64,000 nt of DNA from Zea mays (lineage: Eukaryota; Streptophyta; Magnoliopsida; Poales; Poaceae), in NCBI RefSeq assembly GCF_902167145.1, contig NC_050096.1, positions 82,766,683-82,830,682 on the forward strand, in the 5' to 3' direction. The stretch's first letter is position 1. Each line of letters opens with the position of its first letter. The position numbers and the translations under genes were made by a program. The notes beneath the pieces are model-generated. The model was not told where the DNA came from, did not search any database, and saw nothing but the letters and a program-made list of their open reading frames with translations. This document shows, one piece after another, positions 20,046 through 31,491 of this stretch.

Positions 20046-21172
20046 CAACTTAACAAAGAGCTGCCATATTCTATGGGTTCAAAAAATAAGACTACTAGCC
20101 CATAATGAAGCACTCGAAGGTATAACACCGTCTACAATCATTTGCATATTATCCTCATTTTTCCTCTTATTCTCCTTTGCACCTGTTACATATTTAACAC
20201 ACTTTCAGCGTAAATAATCTTACTCCTTTTCTCATGTATGTACGTGTATTGGTTTTTTGCAAGCATTAGAAGAGTTCCATCACTTTTTAATATAAAAGCC
20301 TTTTGTGTACATATGAACCAACTGTTGGAGCATTTCTAAAACTGTATTGACTTATGCAACCTCTAGAAACACACTATTACTGCATATTGGAGTACGCTAC
20401 TTAAATGCTACTTGCTATATATTGTAATTTCATTTGACACTACAACTACGGTTAGCAACCAAATTCAGCTATAAATTTCGTAAGCGTGTGGCGCATTATC
20501 CGATGAAAAACACAAAAGAGCAAAGCAACAGCTTTTGCTTATGTCATAGTATGTTTCCATATGCTTATTTGCTTCATAACAACGCTTATACATGTTCATG
20601 TACACTTTCTTTATATTAAACCATGTTAATGGACCCAACACGAGCGCAAGGGCGTGCAAAATACACTAGTTTTGTTACAATGTCTATCAGTCTTGATGAA
20701 CCCAGCGTTTGCGAGCGGCACTCGGTACAGTCCCACAAAAACTATACGACTAAACAATGTCACCACACCAACGGCACCAGCTTCGTTCGGCAGCAACGCT
20801 AGCAAGCTCGTCAGACTCACGTAGCCAACGTCCATCCATCGACTCATTCGCTTCACCGATCGCACGAGACTACGAGAGCCAGTCTCCGCAGCTAAGATTG
20901 CCAAGCCTTTTAAAATACCACCTTGCGTCATGCTCCTTCCACGGTATCAATGCCTTCGCATCGCAACTAGGGTGGTAATGGATCGCAGTACAAATAATTC
21001 TTCACAACTTATTAGAACCATAAGTGAATTCTAGTTCAAAAATAAATAGAAATAGAGACCGATTTTAACTCGATCCTATTCTTAAATTTTATAGTGTAAA
21101 ATTTAGAACCTGTTTTCACCTTAAACGCAACACATGGTAGTCCAATCTTATGTTTGTTGTAAACAGGTCCGT
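20046..21172. other. Intergenic AT-rich DNA; candidate Helitron 3' end
   Basis: This joins to 18572-18657 and to the DNA left of 11212 once the two insertions are removed. No gene could be supported. A minus-strand ORF at 20626-20931 is not recognised. Near 20640-20669 a short GC-rich imperfect hairpin (ACACGAGCGC / GGGCGTG) is followed by AAAATACACTAG and then T, like a Helitron 3' terminus (CTAG, insertion before T). No matching 5' TC end was found. Confidence 0.4.
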
Positions 21173-21181
21173 CCATCCATC

Positions 21182-21270
21182 GGATGCGGCTTGGCTGCTC
21201 CCCAACGCTACTCCCATGTGTGCTCCAGCCACGTGTTTAATCCTTATTTGTCCCACGTAATCAGCTCTCG
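21182..21270 (+). repeat. Left terminal inverted repeat of the MULE
   Basis: It pairs with 53168-53256 at roughly 80% identity by eye. It contains the G-box-like CCACGTG within GCTCCAGCCACGTGTT, present in both TIRs. Confidence 0.88.
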
Positions 21271-22062
21271 CCCACCGTTTTGTATACCGCTTTCTTGCGC
21301 TCTCCTCCACACGGTGTTGTTTTGGATTTCTTCCACCTTCTGATGCACAGTAGCTCTTACTTTTTCTCTTCTACATATGCACAGAAATCTAGCAATCGCC
21401 ATAGAAAATTTACGAGCTCTTCCTTCTAACTAAGCCCGCTCACCTGATCTGGCGACACCGCCAACATGCCAGCGCCCACTGCCCCACTGCCGCTAGGACT
21501 GGCCTACCACATACCCCTAGTTCTTCGCCTTCGCCTCCCGGCCCAGCCACTGGCCATGCGCGTCGCTCCCACACGACCACACCCGAGCGAGCGAGCGGCG
21601 GACGGAACGAGGCCGGCCGGGACAGAGGCCACAAGCCGCATCCCCACCGGCCTCTGCATGATTGTGTCTACAACTCTGCGTTGGTATGCTCTGTAATTTT
21701 TTTATCTCTGTGTTGGTATGCTCTGTAATTTTTTTTATCTCTTTGTCTTCGTCCAGAGTTATTTGATTATTATTGATTATTGTATTGCATAGTGTATTGG
21801 TGTATAATCGGCCATATTTCTCTTTCAGTTGAACTATACATAAATTGCTAGGATTGAAAATTATGTACTGATGAATTTATGTGTGATTAGATGCAGCAGG
21901 AAGTTAGATCCACACTCGATGTTGCTAAAGAGTACATGAAAGAAAATCTACAACTATATATGGTGAGCTTTTTTACCATGTAACATATTCTAATACTAAA
22001 ACTATTAAATATCGTCAGTACATGTGGCACCATCCAACCTAAAAAATTTGTAGGAAGTTGTG
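21271..22062. other. Left interior of the MULE, one exon-like segment
   Basis: This is mostly non-coding. The segment 21891-21962 is preceded by an AG acceptor (GTGATTAG) and followed by GTGAGC. It is open for 24 codons including LDVAKEYMKENLQLYM. It may be a captured exon; the source gene is not recognised. Confidence 0.4.
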
Positions 22063-24353
22063 TGTCACACCCGGTTCCAGGGGGTAGAACCAAGTGCATA
22101 GCATATGTGTGCCAGGATCCATTTCCACACATATATTGACGTCACAAGTGTAATATATCAAAAGACAATGCAATAAAGGCGTAAAGAGAGTAGAATACTT
22201 TATTACATCATCTGAAACATTGTATCTTTAACAAGTATCACATCAAAGTAAAGCGGAATTTAAATAACAGGGGCAATCTCCCACAGGAAGATGATCGACG
22301 CATCGTTAGATTTAGAATTCCTCTTCGTCAAAATCCCCATCAAAGTTTCCAGCATCACCCTCTGATCAAAATGTTAGCAAGGGTGAGCTCACTTATGGTC
22401 GGGGCTCAGCAAGTGGGAGAAAAATTAATGCAGGTATAACAATGTGAGGCTAAGGTTGAGCAGTAGGCATTTTAGTTGGTCAACATTTTATTAACAACAC
22501 ATGTCTTACTAATCAGTGTGAATCCCAAATGTCCCATTTAAACAAAGGAGTATGAATGTAACAAAAACACTTAAGTGAAACCACTTAAGCAAATCATTGG
22601 CAGATCATCGGATCTCAATTTATTTCCATCTTCAAGTTCAATTATCATGTGAGGAGTCTAGGTCGCTCATAACTGGGAGCACGGTTGATATATCAGTTTT
22701 ACACTCTGGAGAGGTGGTACAACTTTACCCACAAGCCATGTATCCCATCTAGCCCGGGTTGATCGGACCCTTAAACACTGTCGAGGTGAATGGATAGGGA
22801 TCCATTATGAGGCTTTCACAAAATACACTTAATACGAAGCAACCCGCTAAGGTTTCTAAAGACGATGGTGGTGGCCCCCTGGGTGAGGTACCTTAGCCAA
22901 GAATACGTCCCCATGTTAACGTGGGCTGCCAACACCTACCGCTCCCCCTCTTGCCCATATTTTAGGTAAGGTTGCTAGGCACTAAGCATATAAAGCTAAT
23001 TACCAAAGCCAGAGCCATGATAGCACTCGTGGTTGCACTGTTATCCTGGGTGGTCACTCTATGTTCCAATTAATTTGAAATAATGTTGCGTTAACCATCA
23101 GGTTAATGTCATAATTGTCAATACCAATTTTGGAACACTATTTGAAATAGCTCATCATATACACAGGAGATCAATCATTCAATTTACACGTGATTCGAAC
23201 TCTGAAATTTACAAATTTAAAACAACAAATCGCTGCAGGGGGTAGAATACAATACGCTTGTCTTCTACCTTCTCTTCCTCTCTGTTTCTCTGCGCAGGGC
23301 GACGTCGAGCTAGGGAGGCCGGGTGAGTTCTACGGCGGACTGCATTCTTGGGCAAGGGTTCGACGGAGGGGGAGCAGGGGAACTCCGGGGTGTGCTCGCC
23401 AGCGGCTGGAACGTCGTGGAAAGCTCCTACGGCGGCAACAGCAACGGTCGACGCGGCTATGCTGCAGTGTGCGAGCAGAAGAGGAGAGAGACGTGTGTGT
23501 ACGAGAGATGGGCGAACAGGGGAAGGAGGAAACTCGCCGCTAATTTATAGCCAGGGAAAGGAGCTCGAGCGGTGTCAAAATTTGAATGGACAACCACGCC
23601 ATCAATGGCAAATTCACGCGTGACATGAATGGGAAGGGAAACGGAAGAATTGAAGCTCCATAACGCGGGAGACGAAACGGTCGTGCGGCGTTGGTCGTGT
23701 CTTGGCGCGGGTGGCGCGGTTGCGGGATGTAGAGGCGTGGGACGCTGGCTTCGCGGGTCGGCCTGGTCGCGGTTGAGCAGGAGCGCGCGGGGGGAGTCGG
23801 CCGGATGGCTCCCTGTCGCGTCGGTGCTGGACGCGGCGCGGTCGGGGGAGGGCGGCTCGGCCGCGGGGCTCGGCTGGCTGGCTTGCATGAGCGCAGGGAG
23901 GAGCGAGGGGAGAGAGAAGTGAGAGAATAGGGGAGGGAGAGGGACACAGGGGCGGCGGCGGCTTGGGGGAGGAGGCAGCAGGGGAGCGGCGGTTGTGGGG
24001 ATTAGATGGGCCTCTAGTGGGCCTAGGGTTAGGGTTAGGTCTTTTGTTTTTTTAATTTCGAAATGCATTTTTAAAGAGCTCAAAAATTCATAAAAAATCA
24101 CCAAAACTATTTATAAATAAAATATTTATTTTTAGACTAATAATTCTTATATTATTTAATTATTATGTTATTTACTAGAATTTTTCCTATAAGAAGAAAT
24201 GATATTAAACATCCGATAATCAATCATGCGTAAATAAAAAAAATGATTCAAAATGCATATAAATAACAATCACTTTAAATGAAAATTTAATACCCTATTT
24301 ATCATAATAACTAAATCATTATTTTTTTAGTTGATGGCTTTTATGGTGTTACA
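22063..24353 (-). repeat. 3' LTR of the Tekay element (complete)
   Basis: This 2291-bp LTR has the minus-strand polypurine tract AAGAGGGGTAGGTT adjoining at 24354-24367. A minus-strand TATA box (CTATAAATTA) lies at about 23541-23550. The GC-rich tract at 23250-24000 produces long spurious ORFs on both strands and is transcribed-leader-like. Confidence 0.85.
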
Positions 24354-24388
24354 AACCTACCCCTCTTAAAAGAATCTCGTCCTCTAGA

Positions 24389-27300
24389 TTAAGAAACTTC
24401 CGAGAATAACTGGGGGAATTCTGCTCTGAGTTCATCTTCTCTTTCCCAAGTGGTCTCATCTTCCGAATGATGACTCCACTGAACCTTACACATGTTAATG
24501 ACTTTACTCCGTGTAATTCTGCGAGATGTTTCCAGAATTTTGACAGGGTACTCCAAATAAGTCAAATCCTCATTAACATTCAATTCTTCCATGGGTAACT
24601 GTTCTTCTGGTACTCTTAAGCATTTATTAAGTTGTGACACGTGAAATACGTCATGCACATCCGATAAACTATCGGGTAACTCTAACTGGTAGGCTACTTC
24701 ACCTTTTCTTTCCAAAATCTTGAATGGGCCAATATAGCGAGGAGATAATTTTCCCTTAACCTTAAACCTTTTCATTCCTCTCATCGGTGAAACTTTAAGG
24801 TAGACAAAGTCTCCTACTTCGAACATCAACTCTCTTATTCTATTATCAGCATAGCTTTTCTGTCTTGACTGTGTTGTCTTCAAATTTTCTCTAATAATCT
24901 ACACTTGATTTTCCGCTTCTTGGAGATTTTCTGGACCAAATACTTGACTTTCTCCGGTCTGATTCCAATAAAGCAGTGTTCTACACTTTCGTCCATAAAG
25001 TGCCTCAAATGGTGCCATTTTTAGACTTGCCTGATAACTGTTGTTATACGAAAATTCTGCATAAGGCAGACCCTTATCCCAGCTTCTACCATGCTTTAGA
25101 GCGCAAGCTCTTAGCATATCCTCCTACACTTGGTTTGTCCTTTCTGTTTGCGGATGATAATCTAAACTAAAGTTTAGCTTGGTATCCATGGACTCATGTA
25201 GTCTTTTCCAAAAGCGCGAGGTAAACTGGGTTCCTCGATCTGATACGATCTTCTTCGGTACTCCATACAGACAAACAATCCTTGACATATATAACTCTAC
25301 TAACTGGGCTCCAGAGTAAGTTGTCTTTACAGGTATAAAGTGTGCCACTTTAGTCAACATGTCTACTATGACCCATATTGAATCATAGCCATCTCGAGTA
25401 CGGGGTAGTCCAACTATGAAATCCATACCGATTTCTTCCCATTTCCATTCAGGTACCTTGAGATGTTGTAGCAATCCTGCTGGTCTTTGGTGTTCAGCCT
25501 TAACTCGCTGACACACGTCACATAATGCAACATGAGTAGCAACATCTCTTTTCAATCCGTACCACCAATACTTTTCCTTAAGATCTTGGTACATCTTTGT
25601 ACTACCAGGGTGAATAGAGTAAGCTGAATCATGAGCTTCTCTCAAAATAAGTTGGCGCAGGTGTTCGATTTCTGGTACGCAGATTCTCTTCTTAAACCAT
25701 AATGTGCCTTGATCATCTTCCGTGAAATCTGGGCTTTACCCATCCCAATCAAAGTTTTAATTTCCTTGATTTTCTCATCGGAATCTTGTCCTTTACGAAT
25801 CTCTTCTTCCAAAGTAGATTCAACTTCCATAACCGTTGCTTCTACATTATTGAGCATACCAAGGTTGAGTTGTTCCATTTCCCAGCACAATTCCTGTGAC
25901 ATCAAATGAGTAGTGATGTTGTTCACTTGACCCTTACGGCTCAAAGCATCAGCCACTACATTTGCTTTTCTTGGGTAATATTGTATTTCCAAATCATAGT
26001 CCTTGATCAACTCAAGCCATCTTCTCTGTCGTAGGTTGAGTTCCTTCTGAGTGAATATATATTTCAAGCTTTTGTGATCCGTGAAGATTTTGCACTTGTT
26101 TCCAATCATATAGTGCCTCAAAATCTTCAAAGCATGCACTACGGCAGCTAGTTCCAAATCATGCGTAGGATAATTCTTCTCATGCTTTCTCAACTGCCTT
26201 GAGGCATAAGCTATTACTTTTCCTTCTTGCATTAGCACACATCCAAGTCCAAGGTGTGATGCATCGCAATACACATCAAATCCCTTGTGGATGTCTGGCA
26301 TTACCAATATTGGTGCAGTGGTTAACCTTTTCTTGAGTTCTTCAAAACAATTCTGGCATGCTTCATCCCACTTGAACTCTTTACCTTTCTCGAGTAGAGA
26401 GGTAAGAGGTTTCACTAACTTGGAAAAACCTTCAATAAATCTTCTATAGTATCCTGCCAATCCAAGAAAACTTCTGATCTTGGACGCATCCTTTGGTTGC
26501 TTCCAATTTAGTATCTCACTTATCTTTCCTAGGTCCACTTTAATTCCACCATCGGTAACGATATGCCCTAAGAAAGCAACTTCCTTCAACCAAAAATCAC
26601 ACTTCGAGAACTTCGCATATAGCTGGTTATCACAAAGCTTTTGTAGGACTAGCCTTAGGTGATCTTCATGTGTTTCTTCATTTGGAGAGTATATCAGTAT
26701 GTCGTCAATGAATACGACCACAAACTAATCCAGATATTCCATAAATACTTTATTCATCAAGTTCATAAAATATGCTGGTGCATTAGTCAGTCCAAACGAC
26801 ATGACCAAAAACTCATATAATCCATATCTTGTCGTGAAGGCTGTCTTCGGTACATCTTCTGCTCGAATCTTTAACTGATGATATCCCGATCTCAGATCTA
26901 TCTTCGAGAATATCTTAGCTCCCTTCATCTGATCAAATAAATCTTCAATCCGAGGTAATGGGTATTTATTCTTGATGGTTACTTCATTCAAACTTCTATA
27001 ATCAACACATATTCTCCTCGAACCATCCTTCTTGTTCACAAATAGAACTGGTGCTCCCCAAGGGGATGAACTTGGGCGAATGAAACCTTTTTCTAGTAAT
27101 TCTTCTATTTGTTTCTTCAGTTCTACTAAATCCTTGACATCCATTCTATAAGGTCTTTTCGAGATAGGTGCGGTTCTGGGTAATAATTCAATAGAAAACT
27201 CTATATCACGGTCAGGTGGCATACCTAGTAATTCCTCCGGAAATACGTCTGGGTACTCACACACTACCTTGATATTTTCCAAGGGCTTTTCTTCCAAGTG

Positions 27301-27735
27301 ATTGATCATTGTCTTCCCTTTTGCATCTGTTGACTTGTCTATGCTAACTTGGATTCTTTCACCTTGAGGACTTGTCAACATAATTGTTCCATTGGCACAC
27401 TATATCACTCCATCACAACTTTTCAACCAGTTGCATCCAAGAATCACATCAATACTGTTGGATCCTAGGACCACTGGGTTGACTGAAAAATCTATTCCTT
27501 GAATCTTGAGATTAACATGGGGGCATGAGTGTGTGGCCTTCATGTCACCTCCCGGTGAACTAATGTGTAACATCTTCTTAAGGGGGTACTTAGGTATGTT
27601 GTGCTTTTCCACAAATTACTCAGTTATAAATGAATGCGATGCTCCAGAGCCAAATAAAACTGATGCAGGTATGGAGTTAACAAGGAACATACCATACACT
27701 ATGTCAGCATCCTCAAGCACTGATTCTGCTGTGAC
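24389..27735 (-). pseudogene. pol: Tekay pol: protease, RT, RNase H, integrase, chromodomain (broken)
   Basis: From right to left: retroviral-type protease with VLFGSGASHSF, where the catalytic Asp of the usual DSG is Gly; RT with [11 protein letters not shown] and FIDDILIYS intact; RNase H with YCDAS and TDHKSL; integrase zinc finger (H-H-CDVC) and DDE residues (GMDFIVGLP, VSDRGTQF, ERTNQV, with a four-residue gap before ER); C-terminal CKVQWSHHSEDETTWE chromodomain-like motif. In-frame stops sit near 27613, 27399, 26722, 25121 and 24896. A single base is missing near 25730, shifting RNase H and integrase into different frames. The product would be non-functional. Confidence 0.88.
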
Positions 27736-27747
27736 ATGATTGACCCT

Positions 27748-28902
27748 TCATCTACTCTGGTTCTGCGGAGTCTTGTTCTGTGCAGATCCACGAGCGGGGG
27801 TGTTTTGGTCATTTCTCTGATTATTGCTTTTCTGAGGTGTCTGCTGGTTGCGCCTTGGGCAGTTGTTAGCATAGTGGTCAAGCTCACCGCACTTGAAACA
27901 GCCATTGGGTTGAACTGGTGCGTTGTTGCTTCTGTCCTGCGTGTTCACGGCGCCACCTTGACGATTCTATGAACTCCCACCAGACCTCTGGTTGGTCTGA
28001 GAGTTGCTCCTTTGTTGGTTCTGACTTTGATTATTTCTCTGGCCTTGTTGTCCAGAGCGTTGCATCTGATAATTGTTTCCGCCTTGAATTCTAGAGCGGA
28101 ACTGCGAACCTTGAGCGTTGTTCGGGCGGGTGTTCCTGCTAGACCGACCTTGAAATTTTCTTTTGTGGTCAGATAATTCCCTTCTTTTACTTTCAAGGCC
28201 AATTGCCTTGTTCAGCAGTGTCTGGAAATTGGGGAAGGTATGACTCTGAAGTTGGTAGTTCAGAGGTCCAATCAGTCCTTCAAGGAAACGCTCTTGGTGC
28301 TTCTCATCTGTGTCCACTTCTTCCGGTGCGTAGCGTGAGAGCTGAGTAAAGCGATCACGATACTCACTGACCGTCATATTCCCTTGAGTAAGGGAAAGGA
28401 ATTCCTTCTTCTTCAACTTCATAATTCCCGAGGGAATACGGTGAGCGCGGAAGTTCGTTTGGAACTCCTGCCAAGTTATTGTATCCGCGTTGGGGTGTGC
28501 CGCTGTGAAGGCATCCCACCAATCGGGCGCGGCTCCCTCGAGTCTTCCCGAGGCGTACAAGACCTTTTCCCGGTCGTTGCACTGGGTGATGTTCAACTTC
28601 TTTCCAATAACCTTTAGCCAGTCATCGACATCTAAAGGATCAACCGCATGAGAGAACGTGGGCGGGTGATGACTCATAAAATCCCGGTGCTTGTCTCTGG
28701 CCGGGGGTGCATTCTGCTGTTGCTGCTGATGCTGTTGATTCAGTTGGTTCTGCTGAATCTGTTGAACAGCCACAGTGAGTCCTTGTAGTAACTGCATCTG
28801 GGCGGCGATGAACTGCTCCATGTTGGGATTCGATGGTGGTGGTGGTATCTGTTGACCACGTTGGTTCCTGTTGTTGTTGGGTCCTTGACGAGCGTTCACC
28901 AT
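27748..28902 (-). pseudogene. gag: Tekay gag with zinc knuckle (one in-frame stop)
   Basis: The ORF starts MVNARQGPNNNRNQ, with a Gln-rich N-terminus. The gag core follows (about residues 90-225; DWWDAFTAAHPNADTITW, SEYRDRFTQLSRYAPEE), then a basic Asn/Gln-rich linker. A TAG at 27964-27966 interrupts the frame just before the zinc knuckle CFKCGELDHYANNC. Another stop at 27745-27747 separates it from protease. Both stops are in the original reading frame and match simple substitutions. This is the particle protein of the element. Confidence 0.88.
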
Positions 28903-29189
28903 CTGATTGGTTATGAAGTGAAATCCTTAAAAAAGTGAGGAGTAGAAAAGATTCTAGAGGGGAATTTCTTAAGTTTATGTTTTTTATGCTCTTATGGCCA
29001 TCATACCATTGCACTCAAACAAAAATCCAACTCAAACATATCAAACATCACCATCACATTGTTGTTATTATTATAGTATAACACTATTTTATCGTCTACT
29101 GCGTCTAGCTTATTTCAATAAACTATCCTATCAACCTAAAGGAGTATGGTGATAGACTCAGGGGTTCCATAACAAAGCCTTCCAAAAGA
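28903..29189. other. Tekay leader region, degraded
   Basis: This segment should contain the leader, primer-binding site and first part of the 5' LTR. No tRNA-complementary site is visible, and the first ~230 bp of the LTR (as seen at 22063-22290) do not align here. A deletion or strong divergence has removed them. Confidence 0.5.
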
Positions 29190-29493
29190 TGACCGGCGCA
29201 TCGTTAGACTTAGAATTCCTTGTCGTCAAAATCTCCATCAAAGTTTCCATCATCACCCTCTGATCAAAATATTAGCAAGGGTGAGCTCACTTATGGTCGG
29301 GGCTCAGCAAGTGGGGGAAAAATTAATGCAGGTATAACAAGGTGAGGCTAAAGTTGAGCAGTAGGCATTTTAGTTGGTCAACATTTTATTAACAACACAT
29401 GTCTTACTAATCAGTGTGAATCCCAAATGTCCCATTTAAACAAAGGAGTATGAATATAACAAAAACACTTAAGTGAAACCACTTAAGCAAATC
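29190..29493 (-). repeat. Tekay 5' LTR fragment, left of the Sirevirus
   Basis: It aligns to about 22285-22590 of the complete LTR (for example GATGACCGGCGCATCG and TGGTCGGGGCTCAGCAAGTG) and ends at the target site AAATC of the nested Sirevirus. Confidence 0.85.
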
Positions 29494-30983
29494 TGAAAGT
29501 AGCCTAGAGGGGGGTGAATAGGCTACACCTGTAAATTTTCACTAAAAAACTTCGAGATAGGTTAAATTAAAGTTGCACTGGTGCAAACCAGTTCAGTTGA
29601 TTTTAATTACAACTGAACAAGTTTGAACCTGCTCAACTTAGATTAGATAATCTGTTAAACAAATACGAAGTAGTGAAGAATATAGCTAAAGACTTGCCCT
29701 ACACAAAATCTACTCGAATGGATAATATGAACCAACCAACGAATTTAAAGCTCTTAACAACAACACACAAGAACACGCAATATAACCCGAGGTTCGGCAA
29801 CCACCACAAAGGTGTCCTACTCCTCGTTGAGGAGCCCACAAAGGGTCGGGTCTTTTCCAACCCTAATCCTCCACAAGCCGACCACAAAGGTCAAGGCAAT
29901 CTCTTCTCAAATAAGCTCAAAGAGCGGGTGATACAAACTTCTTGGGGTCGTCCACAAATTTGGAGACTCCCAAGCAACCTCTAACCGTCAAGGAACACGA
30001 GGTTCCAAGAGTAACAAATCCGCACAAGGTTAAGTTTGCAACGAGCTCAAGAACAAAGAGAGTAGGAGAATCGAGATGAAATTAATAGCGTGTTCGATCG
30101 AGTTCACCTCACACCAAGGGTCCTTCAAATGATTGAAGGAGATGCGATTGCGGGTGTGAAAGGTGAAATGAATGCGCTTGTTGGGAGTTTGGTCAGCCAA
30201 GATTTCGTGGGAGAGATAGAAGTGAATGAGAGAGAGTGTGTGAGGGGGTATATAAAGGATCCCCCAAAAGCTGGCAGTCGTTGGGAGAAAAGGAGTAAAA
30301 ACCGGTTGAACCGGTTTTCAGACCGGTTGAACCGGTTTCTACCAGGGAGATCTCGGTTCACATACCTACTCAGCCGGAGACTCGACCGGTTTCAAAACCG
30401 GTTGAGTAGAGGAAAAATCTGGTTGAACCGGTTTTCCAAAAAGATCTACAGCGACTTTTCTGACAGCTCTGACTGTCAGACAGGTCAGAGCAGGGATGGC
30501 AGAGGAGCAGTCCCAAAACCAGGTGAACCGGTTTTAGGACCGGTTGAACCGGTTTCTAGGGCTGAAACCAAATTTTGAGTAATTTTGAAGAGAACAAACA
30601 TGGAGTATTTGTGGGAAGTGAAATTTGTTTTTCTCAAGGGCATTCATGATCTGGAAAAATGTTCTCGAAGATGTTTTCAAAGGATTTTGAACTTGGCTCA
30701 TTGCACAACTTACTTAACCATCACGGATCCCTCTTAATTGCACGGCGATTCCTATGACTCAAGAATTATAAATTTAGCACCGCCGATGTTTCTAAGCACT
30801 TGAAGCACGCCATTTGATGTGGAATTTTAAATCCGCTGTGCTTTCTATTTTTATGCTCGTAAGATCTGTGCTTCTCCTGTCTGTAGAATTACTGTGTACA
30901 TGCTAGGACCAAACTTGTTAGAATCTCAGTTTGTTTTGTCATTTAATCACCAAAACCCTCAATTAGGGTTGATTGCACTTACA
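29494..30983 (-). repeat. 3' LTR of Sirevirus 1
   Basis: This 1490-bp LTR has a minus-strand TATA box (TTTATATACC) at about 30245-30254. AACCGGTTGAACCGGTTT-type palindrome clusters lie at 30300-30430 and 30525-30560. The minus-strand polypurine tract CCAAAAAGGGAGAGAT adjoins at 30984-30999. Confidence 0.92.
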
Positions 30984-31491
30984 ATCTCTCCCTTTTTGGT
31001 GATTGATGCCAAAACAAACTGGAGTAGAGATAAAAATTAAAAGTTACGAGTACTTGCGAAATAAAAGCCTTTGTGTATGTGTAGCTCCCCCTAAATATGT
31101 GCATGAGTTTTGCGATATTAACATTGACTTGATATGTCAATTTGCAACATATTTAGAGAGAGAGAACAATCAACACCATACACAAAACAATGAGGGATGA
31201 AACATAATTATAGAGAGTGATGATAGAAAGAGTAAAATTACACATACAAGCTCATTATTGCATAGCATATGATATGAAAAGTTACTACTGCTATTACAAT
31301 AATGATATCACATCTCATCACATCATTAAAAAAGTATATGGCTTCAGAGCCATGCATGCATCATACAATAGACCAATAATTATTACAAACCGATGTTCGT
31401 TACATAAATAGAAGGTACTGCCAGGCTAAGAAACCTTCTCCCCCTTTTTGGCAACAAGAACCAAAAAGAGAGAGAGCCGCCAATCCAAAGA
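30984..31491. other. Sirevirus 1 interval between env-like gene and 3' LTR
   Basis: No gene is present. It contains several purine tracts on the minus strand (near 30985 and 31435-31450), as commonly seen upstream of Sirevirus 3' LTRs, and otherwise AT-rich spacer. Confidence 0.5.

Noticed and set aside
20626..20931. 101-codon minus-strand ORF as a gene
   Set aside because: No recognised motif, crosses the candidate Helitron end, and no splice or promoter context supports it.
23457..24104. 215-codon minus-strand ORF (and plus-strand partners) in the Tekay LTR
   Set aside because: Low-complexity Pro/Ser/Arg composition, lies in the LTR leader next to its TATA box, open on both strands because of GC bias.
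30090..30578. 162-codon ORF in the Sirevirus 1 LTR, repeated at 49674-50141
   Set aside because: It contains the AACCGGTT repeats translated as NRF/RFS units and is present in both LTRs; regulatory DNA, not a gene.
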